Source of the DNA: Mangrovihabitans endophyticus
GTDB taxonomy: Bacteria; Actinomycetota; Actinomycetes; Mycobacteriales; Micromonosporaceae
DNA: 50,816 nt
NCBI RefSeq assembly: GCF_014646155.1
Contig: NZ_BMMX01000040.1
Span: 1-50,816 of the forward strand
Direction of reading: 5' to 3'
The notes under the pieces are model-generated. The model did no database searches, was not told where the DNA came from, and worked only from the letters and a program-made list of their open reading frames with translations. Both the position numbers and the translations under genes were made by a program. The first letter of the stretch is position 1. Each line of letters begins with the position of its first letter. Of the stretch, positions 16,108 to 24,108 are shown piece after piece.

Positions 16108-17348
16108 ACGTAAATCCTTTCACCCCACCATCTGCCCTAACCACTATTTGATCTTCGTGCCATTTCTCAATACGAAAATTCTGACCAATGTTCGGAGATG
16201 TTTGTGGGCGTGCACAACAAATAAAAAGGGCACGGATCGGGGCTTGCGTCATTGATGCGGCGCCGGTCAGGATAAGGCGAGAGTTGGGACACCAGGCGGA
16301 AGCGTCATAAGCGAATGAGCTACAGGAAGATGAGCTACAAGGCGGTCGGCCAGCCTCCGGCCAGGCACCGGAGAGCCGCCGGTGACGGGGTCAGTCGGGC
16401 CCCGACGAGCTGCCGGTTATGGGGCGGCCGGGCCCCGGCGAGCTGCCGGCCAGGCGACCATAGGTGCGCCGCCTGGCCGGCCTCCGGTGAGCCGGACGAG
16501 TCGCTGGTCGGCTGCGGGGAGTCGCCGGGCCGACTGTCGGCGAGCTTCCGGGTCGGCTGTGGGCGAGCTTCCGGGTCGGCTGTGGGCGGGTGCGGGCGAG
16601 CTTCCGGGTCGAGTGTGGGCGAGCCTCCGGGTCGGCTGTGGGTAAGTTCCAGGGTCGACTACCGGCGAGTCGTCGGGTCAACTCCGGGCGAGTCCCTGGG
16701 GCGACTCCCGGCGAGTCCCTGGGTCGGCTTCCGGCGCGTCGCGGGTCAGGACGCTCGGGTGTGAGCGGAGGTCCGCACTGTGCTGAACTCGGATCCGGTT
16801 GTGGCCTGGCGCCTGCGCGCCGTCCTGGGCGACGCGGTGTGGCGGGCCGGGGTGAAGGTGGCGTTGCCGGACTTCGCCTCCGGCGCGATGGGCGGACGGT
16901 CGGGGCGCGAGATCGATGGGTGGGCGGTCGGGGCGCGAGATCCGATGGGTGGCGATCGGGGGCGAGATCCGATGGATGGGCGGTCGGGGCGCGAGATCCG
17001 ATGGGTGGCGACCGGGGGCGAGATCCGATGGGTGGACGGATGGGTGGGCGATTGGGGCGCGAGATCGATGGGTGGACGATCCGAATGCGAGACTCGCGGC
17101 CCTGCGGACCTTCGGCAGACGCCGCGACCATCGGCCTCGGGCAGGAGTCGATTATGGACGAGGAGCCCACCACCCGGTGCGGCCGTCTTCCCGGGCCGCC
17201 TCCCGGGCCGTCTGCCGGGCCGTCTGCCGGGCCGTCTGCCGGGCCGTCTGCCGGGCCGTCTGCCGGGCCGCCTGCCGGGCCGTCTGCCCGGCCGTCTCCC
17301 GGGCCGCCTTCCCGGCCGCCTCCCGGGGGCGGTGCGAGGGCCGGCTCG
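16108..17348. repeat. 1.2-kb gene-poor stretch with several tandem arrays
   Basis: 16108-16320 is relatively AT-rich and should contain the promoter of the gene ending at 14719. Between about 16520 and 16745 a unit close to CGAGCTTCCGGGTCGGCTGT recurs with variation. Between about 16880 and 17085 a unit of about 30 bases containing GGGGCGCGAGATC and GATGGGTGG recurs five or more times. No recognisable protein domain is encoded on either strand, although frames stay open because of the repeats. Confidence 0.7.
17190..17335. repeat. 12-base tandem array, unit GGGCCGTCTGCC
   Basis: About eleven copies of a 12-base unit, mostly GGGCCGTCTGCC with CGCC/TCCC variants, run right up to the start of the acetyltransferase gene. 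In the frame of that gene the array would encode Gly-Pro-Ser-Ala repeats, and on the minus strand Arg-Arg-Pro-Gly repeats. Whether it is translated as an N-terminal extension is unclear. Confidence 0.85.
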
Positions 17349-17975
17349 ATGATTGCGGTACGTGCGGCTACGCCCGCCGACTTCGAAGTTCTCAGCCGGT
17401 TGCTGGCCGCCGCGTTTCTGCACGGTGATCTGGCGCCGTGGCTGATCGCGGACGTTGCGACCCGTCGACGCGTCTATCTGCCGTATTTTGCCCTGCACGC
17501 CGAGCATGCCCTGCGGTTCGGTCACGTGGATCTGGCCGGCGGTGAGTGTGCCGCGGCGCTCTGGTACCTGATTGACGGGCGGCCACCACCGGACCTGCCC
17601 GGATACGACCGGAGGCTGGCCGAGATCACCGGCCCGCACGTGGCCCGGTTCCGGGCGCTCGACGCGGCGATGCACGCCTACCATCCGTACCGGGAAAGGC
17701 ATCACTACCTGGCGTTCCTCGCGGTCCGGCCGGACCGGCAACGGCGCGGCCTGGGCAGCGCGCTGCTGGCGCACCATCACAGCGGGCTGGACGCGGCGGC
17801 GACCCCGGCGTACCTGGAGGCGACGGGCCCGGACAACGCCCGCCTGTACGCCCGGCACGGCTATCGGCCGCGTGCGGAATATCGAATCATGGGCGACGGG
17901 CCGGTTCTCATGCCGCAGTGGCGAACACCCGCGCCGACGGGCTGTCCGTCACCTTCGGTAGGGCCTAGCCGATAA
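17349..17975 (+). CDS. GNAT-family N-acetyltransferase
   Basis: 208 residues from ATG 17349, where similarity to the family begins (MIAVRAATPADFEVLSRLLA). Strands and helices follow the GNAT order. HYLAFLAVRPDRQRRGLGSA (about residues 117-136) is motif A, with the acetyl-CoA pyrophosphate loop Q-R-R-G-L-G-S, and YLEATGPDNARLYARHGY is motif B. The enzyme transfers acetyl from acetyl-CoA to an amine; the substrate is unknown. The same frame remains open for 253 codons upstream through repeat DNA, so a longer product with a GPSA-repeat N-terminus is formally possible. Confidence 0.85.
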   Translation: MIAVRAATPADFEVLSRLLAAAFLHGDLAPWLIADVATRRRVYLPYFALHAEHALRFGHVDLAGGECAAALWYLIDGRPPPDLPGYDRRLAEITGPHVARFRALDAAMHAYHPYRERHHYLAFLAVRPDRQRRGLGSALLAHHHSGLDAAATPAYLEATGPDNARLYARHGYRPRAEYRIMGDGPVLMPQWRTPAPTGCPSPSVGPSR

Positions 17976-18172
17976 TCACCGGGGCGCGGCGTGCGCCACC
18001 ACACCATTTTCTCACCACCATTTGGGCCTTTCTGACCTTGAAGCACGTCAAGAGCCTGGCGTTGCTGCGCTTATGCGGGCATCGCTACCGTGTGTTGGAT
18101 ATCGACGAACTCGGCTTCATGATCGTTGTTTTATCGACACGCGTGACAGATGTTCAAGGCGTGAGGGACTGC

Positions 18173-21100
18173 ATGGTCACCGGTGGGGAATTACTCGATC
18201 CGCTCGCGGAAGTGCTCGGCGACGCGGCTGCGTCCGCGCTGCGATCATGGGCGATGCAGCAGCGTCGAACGGTGCGTTTGACCAATCCGCGATGGACTGC
18301 CCGGGGATATACCGATGCGGTGCTCGCGGCGATCATCGTCAGCACTCCGGGGGAGAATGACCGCCAGGTGATCGTGAAAGTGTGCCCGCCGGGTCGCCCG
18401 ATTGAGGAGACCGGGGTGCACCGACAAGCCAGGGCGTTGTCGGATGCGGACTTCGTCGAGCGGCATCTGGTGGAACAGGCGTATGAGCCGTTCCCGGTCG
18501 GTGACGGTGGGCGGCTCATGTTTCAGGAGGTCGCCGCCGCGACGCTGGACCTCGTGCCGTTGTCCGGGGTGCCCGACGGGCAGCTAGCCACCGCCTGTGC
18601 CGGTGTGGTCGACGAGCTGATCCGGCGCTGGGGCCCCACCGCCATCAAGTCGATCCAGACCAACGTCGGGGACTATCTGCACCGCGAGACCGGCCGGGTG
18701 CTGAGCACGGGCGGTCCGGCCGACTCGGTGCAGGAGGGTCTGAGTCTGCTGCCGCGGGCGCTTTACCTGCGCGACGGCGCGGGTGACATCGCGGTCGAGA
18801 TCCCCAACCCGTTGCTGATGTTCACCGACCCCCGCCTGGCGGCGGACCTGCCGATCGATGCGGTGGTCGGGCTCGCCCACGGCGACCTGCACGCGGAGAA
18901 CGTGCTGATTCCCCGGACCTTCGGCACGCCGATCATCGCCGACTTCCGGCTGGTCGACTTGTCGGCCTTCGAGCAGGACGCGCCGGTCAGCCGCGACGCG
19001 GTGACGCTGATGTTGTCGGTGATCGCGCCGACCGTGGCGCGGCTACGCACCGAGGAACAAGAAGCCTTGCTGAAGTTCGTGCTGGCGCCGTGGGCGGCGC
19101 AGCCGCGACTGAGCACGTTGCTGGCGGACACGCTGGCCTCCATCCACCACGCCGGGTTCGAAGCGATCAAGTCGATGCAGCTCGGCGACTGGCGTTCGCA
19201 ATACCTGCTCTCGGTGGTCGCCACCGCACTGCAATTCACCACTTTCGCGAGCGTGGGCGACGAGGGCCGGTGGTGGTTCTTCCGGCTGGCCGGCCGGGCC
19301 GGCGCCGAGTTCCTCCGGCGGCACGGCCGGTTCTCCCCGCGTGGCGCGGTGACGCTGCGGCAGCCGGTGTCCTGGCCGGAGCCCGCCACCGCAGCGGCGC
19401 CCGGGCTGCCGGGTGCGCTGGACTCGTCGAGCCGCCGGGTGCTCGCGCAGGTGTTGACCGGGCTGCCGCACGAGGTGCTGCGCCACGCGTACGACGAGCT
19501 GGTGGACGCCTCGACGCCGGTCACCCAGCCCAACTGGCAGGACGCCGCGGCGGTCATCCGGGCGGTGGAACGCGATGCCGAACCGTCCGGGGCGATGATC
19601 CCGCTGCTGGTGTTCGCCGATCGGCTTGCCCACGCGCAAGCCGGCGCACTCGGGCTGCGCATTCACTCGTGGGTGAACGAGGTGGGCGGTCGGTTCTACG
19701 CCGAGGACCGCCTGCGAGACCTTTGCCTGGCGAGCGTGGCCGACATCGTTTTGGCGGGCAGCGAAACAAGCGACATTGCCATTGGCGACCCGGATAATTT
19801 GATCGTCAACCGAGATATTCCACCAAATACGCCGGGAGGCTCTTCCGTGTTGGCCCCGTCATCGGTTTCTCCGCCGCCATCGGAGACCCCCGTCACCCGC
19901 CATTCGGTGCGCGGTGGGCTTCCGCCCCGGAACCCGGTGTTCACCGGGCGTGAGCTTTTGCTGTCGCTGCTGGGCGAGACGCTCCGCAAGGAATCGTCCG
20001 CGTCCGTGGTGCCTCTGCACGGTTTGGGCGGCGTCGGCAAAACCCAACTGGCGACCGAGTTCGCCTATCGCAACGCGGAGCGTTATTGGCTCATCTGGTG
20101 GATCGCCGCGGAGACTCCGGAGATGGTCCGGGCGTCCTTCGTCGAACTCGCCCGCAGGCCGGAGACCGCCCGGTGGCTCAACATCCCGCCCGGCACGGAC
20201 GCGGCGCAGACCACCGCGCTGGTCGTCGAGGCGCTGTCCACGAGCACCGCGCCGTGGCTGATGGTCTACGACAATGTGGAGGACCCGGAATTCCTCGCCG
20301 GCCTGATGCCGTCGACACCGTCGGAGGGCACCGGCCACGTCATCGTCACCTCGCGCAACACCGCGGGGTGGGTCGGACGCGGCGACGCCATCGAGGTGGA
20401 TGTCTTCGAGCGGCGCGAGAGCATCGAACTGTTGCAGCGGCACGGCCACACCATCAGCCACAGCGACGCCAACATCCTCGCGGACAAGCTGGGCGACTGG
20501 CCGCTCGCGTTGGAACAGGCCGCCAACTGGCATGCCAGCACCGGCATGCCGGTCGCGGAATACCTCGAAGTGTTCGACGACAACATCGCCGACCTGCTGT
20601 CCGAAGGCAAGCCGATCGGTTATCGCGAGCCGCTGTACGCGTACCTCAAAATGGTGTTCGGCGAGCTGCGCGGCAATCTTCCCGCGGCGGCGGAGCTGCT
20701 GGAGATGTTCGCCTTCCTCGGGCCGGAGCCGGTCTCGGTCGCGTTGCTGCGCGCGGGTCGGCGCGGCGGCCTCAGCCCGGCGCTGAGCGCGGCGCTGGAC
20801 AAGTCGATCGAACTCAACCGGGCGGTCCGGGGGGTGCGGCGTCTCGGCCTGGCCCGCGTCGACGAACGCCAGCACATCCAGGTGCATCGGCTGGTCCAGT
20901 TGGTGCTGCGTGACGAACTCGCCCAGGCCCGGCTGGAACGCAGCCTGACCAATGTGCGGCGGCTGCTGGCCGCGGCCAACCCCGGATATCCCGACGATCC
21001 GAACAACTGGTCGATGTACGCGGAGATCGCCCCGCACGTGGCCGCCGCCCGCCTCATCGATGCGCCGGACGACGACGCCCGGATGGTGGTCGTCGACCTG

Positions 21101-22423
21101 ATCCGGCACTATTTCGTCGCCGGCGACTACGAGGCCAGCATGGCGCTCGGCGAGTCGGCCGTGGCCCGCTGGAACGACACCAGCGTGCCGGGCACCCCGG
21201 GGCCGGGCCACGAGCTGACTCTGCTGGCCCAGCGTCACCTGGCGAACGCCTGCCGGCTCCTCGGCCGCACCGCCCGCGCGCAGGAGCTGGACACCGACAC
21301 GTTCGAACGGCTCCGGCACGATCCCCGCTTCGGTGACGACCACGAACACACCCTCTACACCGCGCACAACATGGGGGTGAACCTGCGGCTGAGCGGGGAT
21401 CTGAGCGGGGCGCTGCGGATGGAACAGGAGAACGTGGCCCGCCACCTGCGGGTCCTCGGCGCCGACGACACCGGAACGTGGCGTGCGCAGAACAACCTCG
21501 CGGTGAGCCTGCGGCACCTCGGCCGCTACGCCGAAGCGTACACATTGGACGAGGAGATCCTGCGCCGGCGCCGTGCGCAGGCCGGCGACGGCGACACGCG
21601 GACGTTGTTCTGCAAGGGCAACCTCGCCCAGGACCACTACGGTCTCGGCAACTATCTGCGCGCGCTGGAACTGACGCGATCGGTGGTGCCGCAATATCGC
21701 GAGAAGCTCGACCCGCGGCACCGTGAGCTGCTGATCGCCAGCCGCACCCTCACCGTGGCGCTGCGCAAGTGCGGCTTCTATGCGGAGAGCCGGGACAACG
21801 CCGAGGAGAACTACCGCAACCACAAGGCCCGCTTCGGCGCACGGCACGAATACACGTTGGCGGCCATGGTCAGCTATGCGAACGCGTTGCGCTGCTGCGG
21901 TTCGCCGGCCGAACTGACCGAGGCGCGTACGTTGCTGCGCGACGCCACCGACGCGTACCGGGAAGTGTTCACGCCGGAGCACCCGCTGACCTTGGCGTCG
22001 GAGGTCAACCTCGCGGTGGCGTTGCGGGCCGCCGGCGACCGGGCGGAGGCGCGCCGGCTGAACGAGAACGCCCGGGAACGGCTGACCGAGCGCGTCGGCG
22101 CACAGCACCCCTATGCCCTGGCGGCAGCCGCCAACCTGGCCACCGACTTGGCGCTGGCGGGCGCGGTGGAACGGGCGGCGCACCTGTCCTGGGCGACCTA
22201 CGAGCTGTCCGTGGAGGAGCGCGGCGCGGACCATCCGGAAACGCTTGCCAGCGCGCTGAACGCGGCCCTGGACAAGATGGCGGCCGACGATGACACCGGC
22301 CACGGCCTCTATGAACGGACCTTGGCGGATCTGCGCCGCACATTCGGCGTGGATCATCCGGCGACCCTGGACGCGGTACGCGGCCGACGCGCCGACTGCG
22401 ACCTGGAGCCGCCGCCCACGTGA
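18173..22423 (+). CDS. APH-like kinase / NB-ARC / TPR protein, FxsT type
   Basis: About 1,416 residues. I chose ATG 18173 (GAGGGA four bases upstream); the frame is open from TTG 18038, with other candidates at 18119 and 18161. Three parts are visible. (1) Residues about 15-400 resemble an aminoglycoside-phosphotransferase/kinase fold: VIVKV (66-70) with the ATP lysine, HGDLHAEN (236-243) with catalytic Asp and Asn, and ADFRLVDLSAF as metal-binding region. (2) An NB-ARC NTPase: GLGGVGKT (617-624), PWLMVYDNVED (about 694-704) as Walker B, then VIVTSRN. (3) From about residue 990 a TPR superhelix with repeats of LxNNLAVSLRxLGRYAEA type. NB-ARC/TPR proteins of this sort are called FxSxx-COOH system TPR proteins when near FxsA-type peptides, and such a peptide lies at 23729. 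Codon 7 is a rare TTA, so bldA control is possible. It probably acts as a signalling switch. Confidence 0.85.
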   Translation: MVTGGELLDPLAEVLGDAAASALRSWAMQQRRTVRLTNPRWTARGYTDAVLAAIIVSTPGENDRQVIVKVCPPGRPIEETGVHRQARALSDADFVERHLVEQAYEPFPVGDGGRLMFQEVAAATLDLVPLSGVPDGQLATACAGVVDELIRRWGPTAIKSIQTNVGDYLHRETGRVLSTGGPADSVQEGLSLLPRALYLRDGAGDIAVEIPNPLLMFTDPRLAADLPIDAVVGLAHGDLHAENVLIPRTFGTPIIADFRLVDLSAFEQDAPVSRDAVTLMLSVIAPTVARLRTEEQEALLKFVLAPWAAQPRLSTLLADTLASIHHAGFEAIKSMQLGDWRSQYLLSVVATALQFTTFASVGDEGRWWFFRLAGRAGAEFLRRHGRFSPRGAVTLRQPVSWPEPATAAAPGLPGALDSSSRRVLAQVLTGLPHEVLRHAYDELVDASTPVTQPNWQDAAAVIRAVERDAEPSGAMIPLLVFADRLAHAQAGALGLRIHSWVNEVGGRFYAEDRLRDLCLASVADIVLAGSETSDIAIGDPDNLIVNRDIPPNTPGGSSVLAPSSVSPPPSETPVTRHSVRGGLPPRNPVFTGRELLLSLLGETLRKESSASVVPLHGLGGVGKTQLATEFAYRNAERYWLIWWIAAETPEMVRASFVELARRPETARWLNIPPGTDAAQTTALVVEALSTSTAPWLMVYDNVEDPEFLAGLMPSTPSEGTGHVIVTSRNTAGWVGRGDAIEVDVFERRESIELLQRHGHTISHSDANILADKLGDWPLALEQAANWHASTGMPVAEYLEVFDDNIADLLSEGKPIGYREPLYAYLKMVFGELRGNLPAAAELLEMFAFLGPEPVSVALLRAGRRGGLSPALSAALDKSIELNRAVRGVRRLGLARVDERQHIQVHRLVQLVLRDELAQARLERSLTNVRRLLAAANPGYPDDPNNWSMYAEIAPHVAAARLIDAPDDDARMVVVDLIRHYFVAGDYEASMALGESAVARWNDTSVPGTPGPGHELTLLAQRHLANACRLLGRTARAQELDTDTFERLRHDPRFGDDHEHTLYTAHNMGVNLRLSGDLSGALRMEQENVARHLRVLGADDTGTWRAQNNLAVSLRHLGRYAEAYTLDEEILRRRRAQAGDGDTRTLFCKGNLAQDHYGLGNYLRALELTRSVVPQYREKLDPRHRELLIASRTLTVALRKCGFYAESRDNAEENYRNHKARFGARHEYTLAAMVSYANALRCCGSPAELTEARTLLRDATDAYREVFTPEHPLTLASEVNLAVALRAAGDRAEARRLNENARERLTERVGAQHPYALAAAANLATDLALAGAVERAAHLSWATYELSVEERGADHPETLASALNAALDKMAADDDTGHGLYERTLADLRRTFGVDHPATLDAVRGRRADCDLEPPPT

Positions 22424-22439
22424 GCCCGGGTCCGCCCCG

Positions 22440-23732
22440 CTACGGTCGCGGATCGCCGTGGCGGGGCGCCCCGGCGGCCTGCTCGTGGGCGGCGGCTTGG
22501 CGGCGTACGGCGGCGCTGGCCTGCTCGTCGGCGTGCCGGCTCACCGGCGTGGCGAACAACGCCCGGCACCGCCGTTGCAGCACCGCGACGAACCGTCTGC
22601 CCTGCGGCGACAACGCCGGCACTCCCGGCAGGACGGCGAGCACCTCGGCGAGTTGCCGGCGGCGCACCGCGAACTCGGCCTCGGCCCGCTCCGGTTGGAC
22701 ACCCGCGGCGCGCAGGACCCGCCACGTTTCGGCAACGGCGAGAAACGCGAACGTGCCGTGCAGCAGTCCGCTCAGCGGCCGCGGATCCGGCCGCCACGGC
22801 GCCCAGAACGTCCCGGCGTCACGTGGATCGTGCAGCTCGACGAAGCCGAGCATGCCGTTGAGCAGCGAATGCGACCACTCGTGCACCAGCATCACGGCGG
22901 CGTCGACGGCGTCGCCGGGTCCCGTGGCGCCGATCGCGCCGATGGCATCCGAGCAGGTGACGCTGGTCTCCGAGCCGTCCGGCGGCGGCGCCAGCGGCAC
23001 CACGGCCCACAACCCGGCGGCGACCTGCCGAGCCAGTTCGGGAGCGGATCGGGCGAGCAGCCGCCACCCCTGCCCGATGGTGCGGCGCAGCGCGGCGAAC
23101 TCGCCATCCGGCAGCGGGCCGCGCAGCGGCATGCGGAAACAGTCACGGCCCGGATCCCGGTCGTCGACCAGCAGGCGCAGGCCACCGGCGGCGAGCCGAC
23201 GAGCCGGGATCCACCCGTCGACGGTTTCCCCGACGGGGAGCGCGTACGTCCCGGCGGGCTGATGCGCGATCACGGTGCCGTCGCGCACCGTGAGCCGCAG
23301 CTCGCCGGCGTCCGCGGCGAGGGTTCCCCAGCCGGGCAGATGCAGCCGCCCGCCGGACATCGGCACGGTGAGATCGGCGGGCGCACCGGTGCGCGCGGCG
23401 GCGACCGCGGCCAAGGCCGAGAGCCGGGCGATCACCGCCGCCGGCGTCCGGTCGGCGGTGCCGCGGTGCAGGCCGGTCACCCACGTCCCCCACCAGCCTT
23501 GCCGCAGCGTGACGGCGACCGCCGTCGGGTCGTGGTGCCCGGTCTCGTGCAGCACCCGCAGCGCGGACGCGGCGACGGACGCGTGCTCGCGCAACGCCTG
23601 GGCCGCGAGCATTTGGTGGCGGCTGTGCTCGGCGGCGTACAGGGTCGCGATGACCTCGTTGTCCGGTCGGCCCCACGCGACGGCGGTGAGCTGGGCGGCG
23701 GACAACCGGTGGTGTCGCGCCGGTGGTGTCAT
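22440..23732 (-). CDS. HExxH-domain peptide-modifying enzyme (putative aKG-dependent beta-hydroxylase)
   Basis: 430 residues from ATG 23732, which overlaps the stop of the peptide gene by four bases (ATGA), so translation is coupled. HEWSHSLLNGM at 284 onwards supplies HExxH, and a downstream ELHD may complete the metal site. The N-terminal half (HHRLSAAQLTAVAWGR, later DGWIPARRL) matches the stand-alone form of the domain that is fused to the C-terminus of FxsB radical SAM enzymes. The family was first annotated as a HEXXH putative peptide-modification protein and more recently as an alpha-ketoglutarate-dependent peptide beta-hydroxylase; I use that naming from memory. The obvious substrate is the peptide encoded immediately upstream. 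No radical SAM enzyme is present in the window. The 3' end lies 16 bases from that of the kinase/NB-ARC/TPR gene. Confidence 0.82.
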   Translation of the reverse strand: MTPPARHHRLSAAQLTAVAWGRPDNEVIATLYAAEHSRHQMLAAQALREHASVAASALRVLHETGHHDPTAVAVTLRQGWWGTWVTGLHRGTADRTPAAVIARLSALAAVAAARTGAPADLTVPMSGGRLHLPGWGTLAADAGELRLTVRDGTVIAHQPAGTYALPVGETVDGWIPARRLAAGGLRLLVDDRDPGRDCFRMPLRGPLPDGEFAALRRTIGQGWRLLARSAPELARQVAAGLWAVVPLAPPPDGSETSVTCSDAIGAIGATGPGDAVDAAVMLVHEWSHSLLNGMLGFVELHDPRDAGTFWAPWRPDPRPLSGLLHGTFAFLAVAETWRVLRAAGVQPERAEAEFAVRRRQLAEVLAVLPGVPALSPQGRRFVAVLQRRCRALFATPVSRHADEQASAAVRRQAAAHEQAAGAPRHGDPRP

Positions 23733-23929
23733 CCCAGGAAGCTGCTCCAGCTCGACAACTGATCCTCTCGGTGTGTGCGCTGCCGCAGCAGCTCCCGAAC
23801 GCCGGCCGCCACGTCCGACTCGGGCTCGTTCAGCAGGTCCAGCAGCGACTTGCCGGAAACATCGGGGGCCATCGACTCGGCCGGCTGCATGTGCGGTGAC
23901 TGCTCCGCGCCGGCGTCTTCCTCGTGCAC
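23729..23929 (-). CDS. FxsA-like small precursor peptide ending in WSSFLG
   Basis: 66 residues from GTG 23929 behind GAGGAGG. The acidic, Met/Ser-rich N-terminus is followed by a leader-like helix SGKSLLDLLNEPESDVAAGV and ELLRQR, the layout seen in FxSxx-COOH peptides (SGxPLxDLL...ALxxxVRRLL), and the C-terminus is QLSSWSSFLG. In FxsA peptides the last residues are F-x-S-x-x; here Trp takes the place of Phe and one extra residue follows (W-x-S-x-x-x). The coupled HExxH gene makes it the likely substrate of that enzyme. It is too short and composition-balanced to be a shadow frame, and the strong ribosome site supports expression. Confidence 0.75.
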   Translation of the reverse strand: MHEEDAGAEQSPHMQPAESMAPDVSGKSLLDLLNEPESDVAAGVRELLRQRTHREDQLSSWSSFLG

Positions 23930-23948
23930 AGAACCTCCTCGCGGAGCC

Positions 23949-24035
23949 TGCGACTCCTCGGCGGCTCCTCGACGGCTCGCGGAGTCCGCGGCTCCTCGAC
24001 GGCTCGCGGAGTCCGCGGCTCCTCGACGGCTGACG
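23949..24035. repeat. 27-base tandem array before the peptide gene
   Basis: Three copies, the last one incomplete, of a 27-base unit beginning GCGGCTCCTCGACGGCTCGC and ending GGAGTCC. They lie between the end of the S-4TM gene (24109) and the ribosome binding site of the peptide gene (23929), so they would be in the leader of any transcript running from one to the other. The unit is partly self-complementary (CTCCTCGACGG / GGAG) and could fold in RNA. Confidence 0.75.
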
Positions 24036-24108
24036 GAGCCCGGCGGGAGAGTGGCGGCTGACCGGGGCCGGGCGGCATGGGGAACCTATCCGTACTGTAA
24101 CCGTCTCA

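Noticed and set aside
19859..22357. An 832-codon open frame opposite the NB-ARC/TPR gene
   Set aside because: It is the mirror of a GC-rich coding frame, rich in Arg/Gln/His/Val, with no domain; the plus-strand gene has clear motifs throughout.
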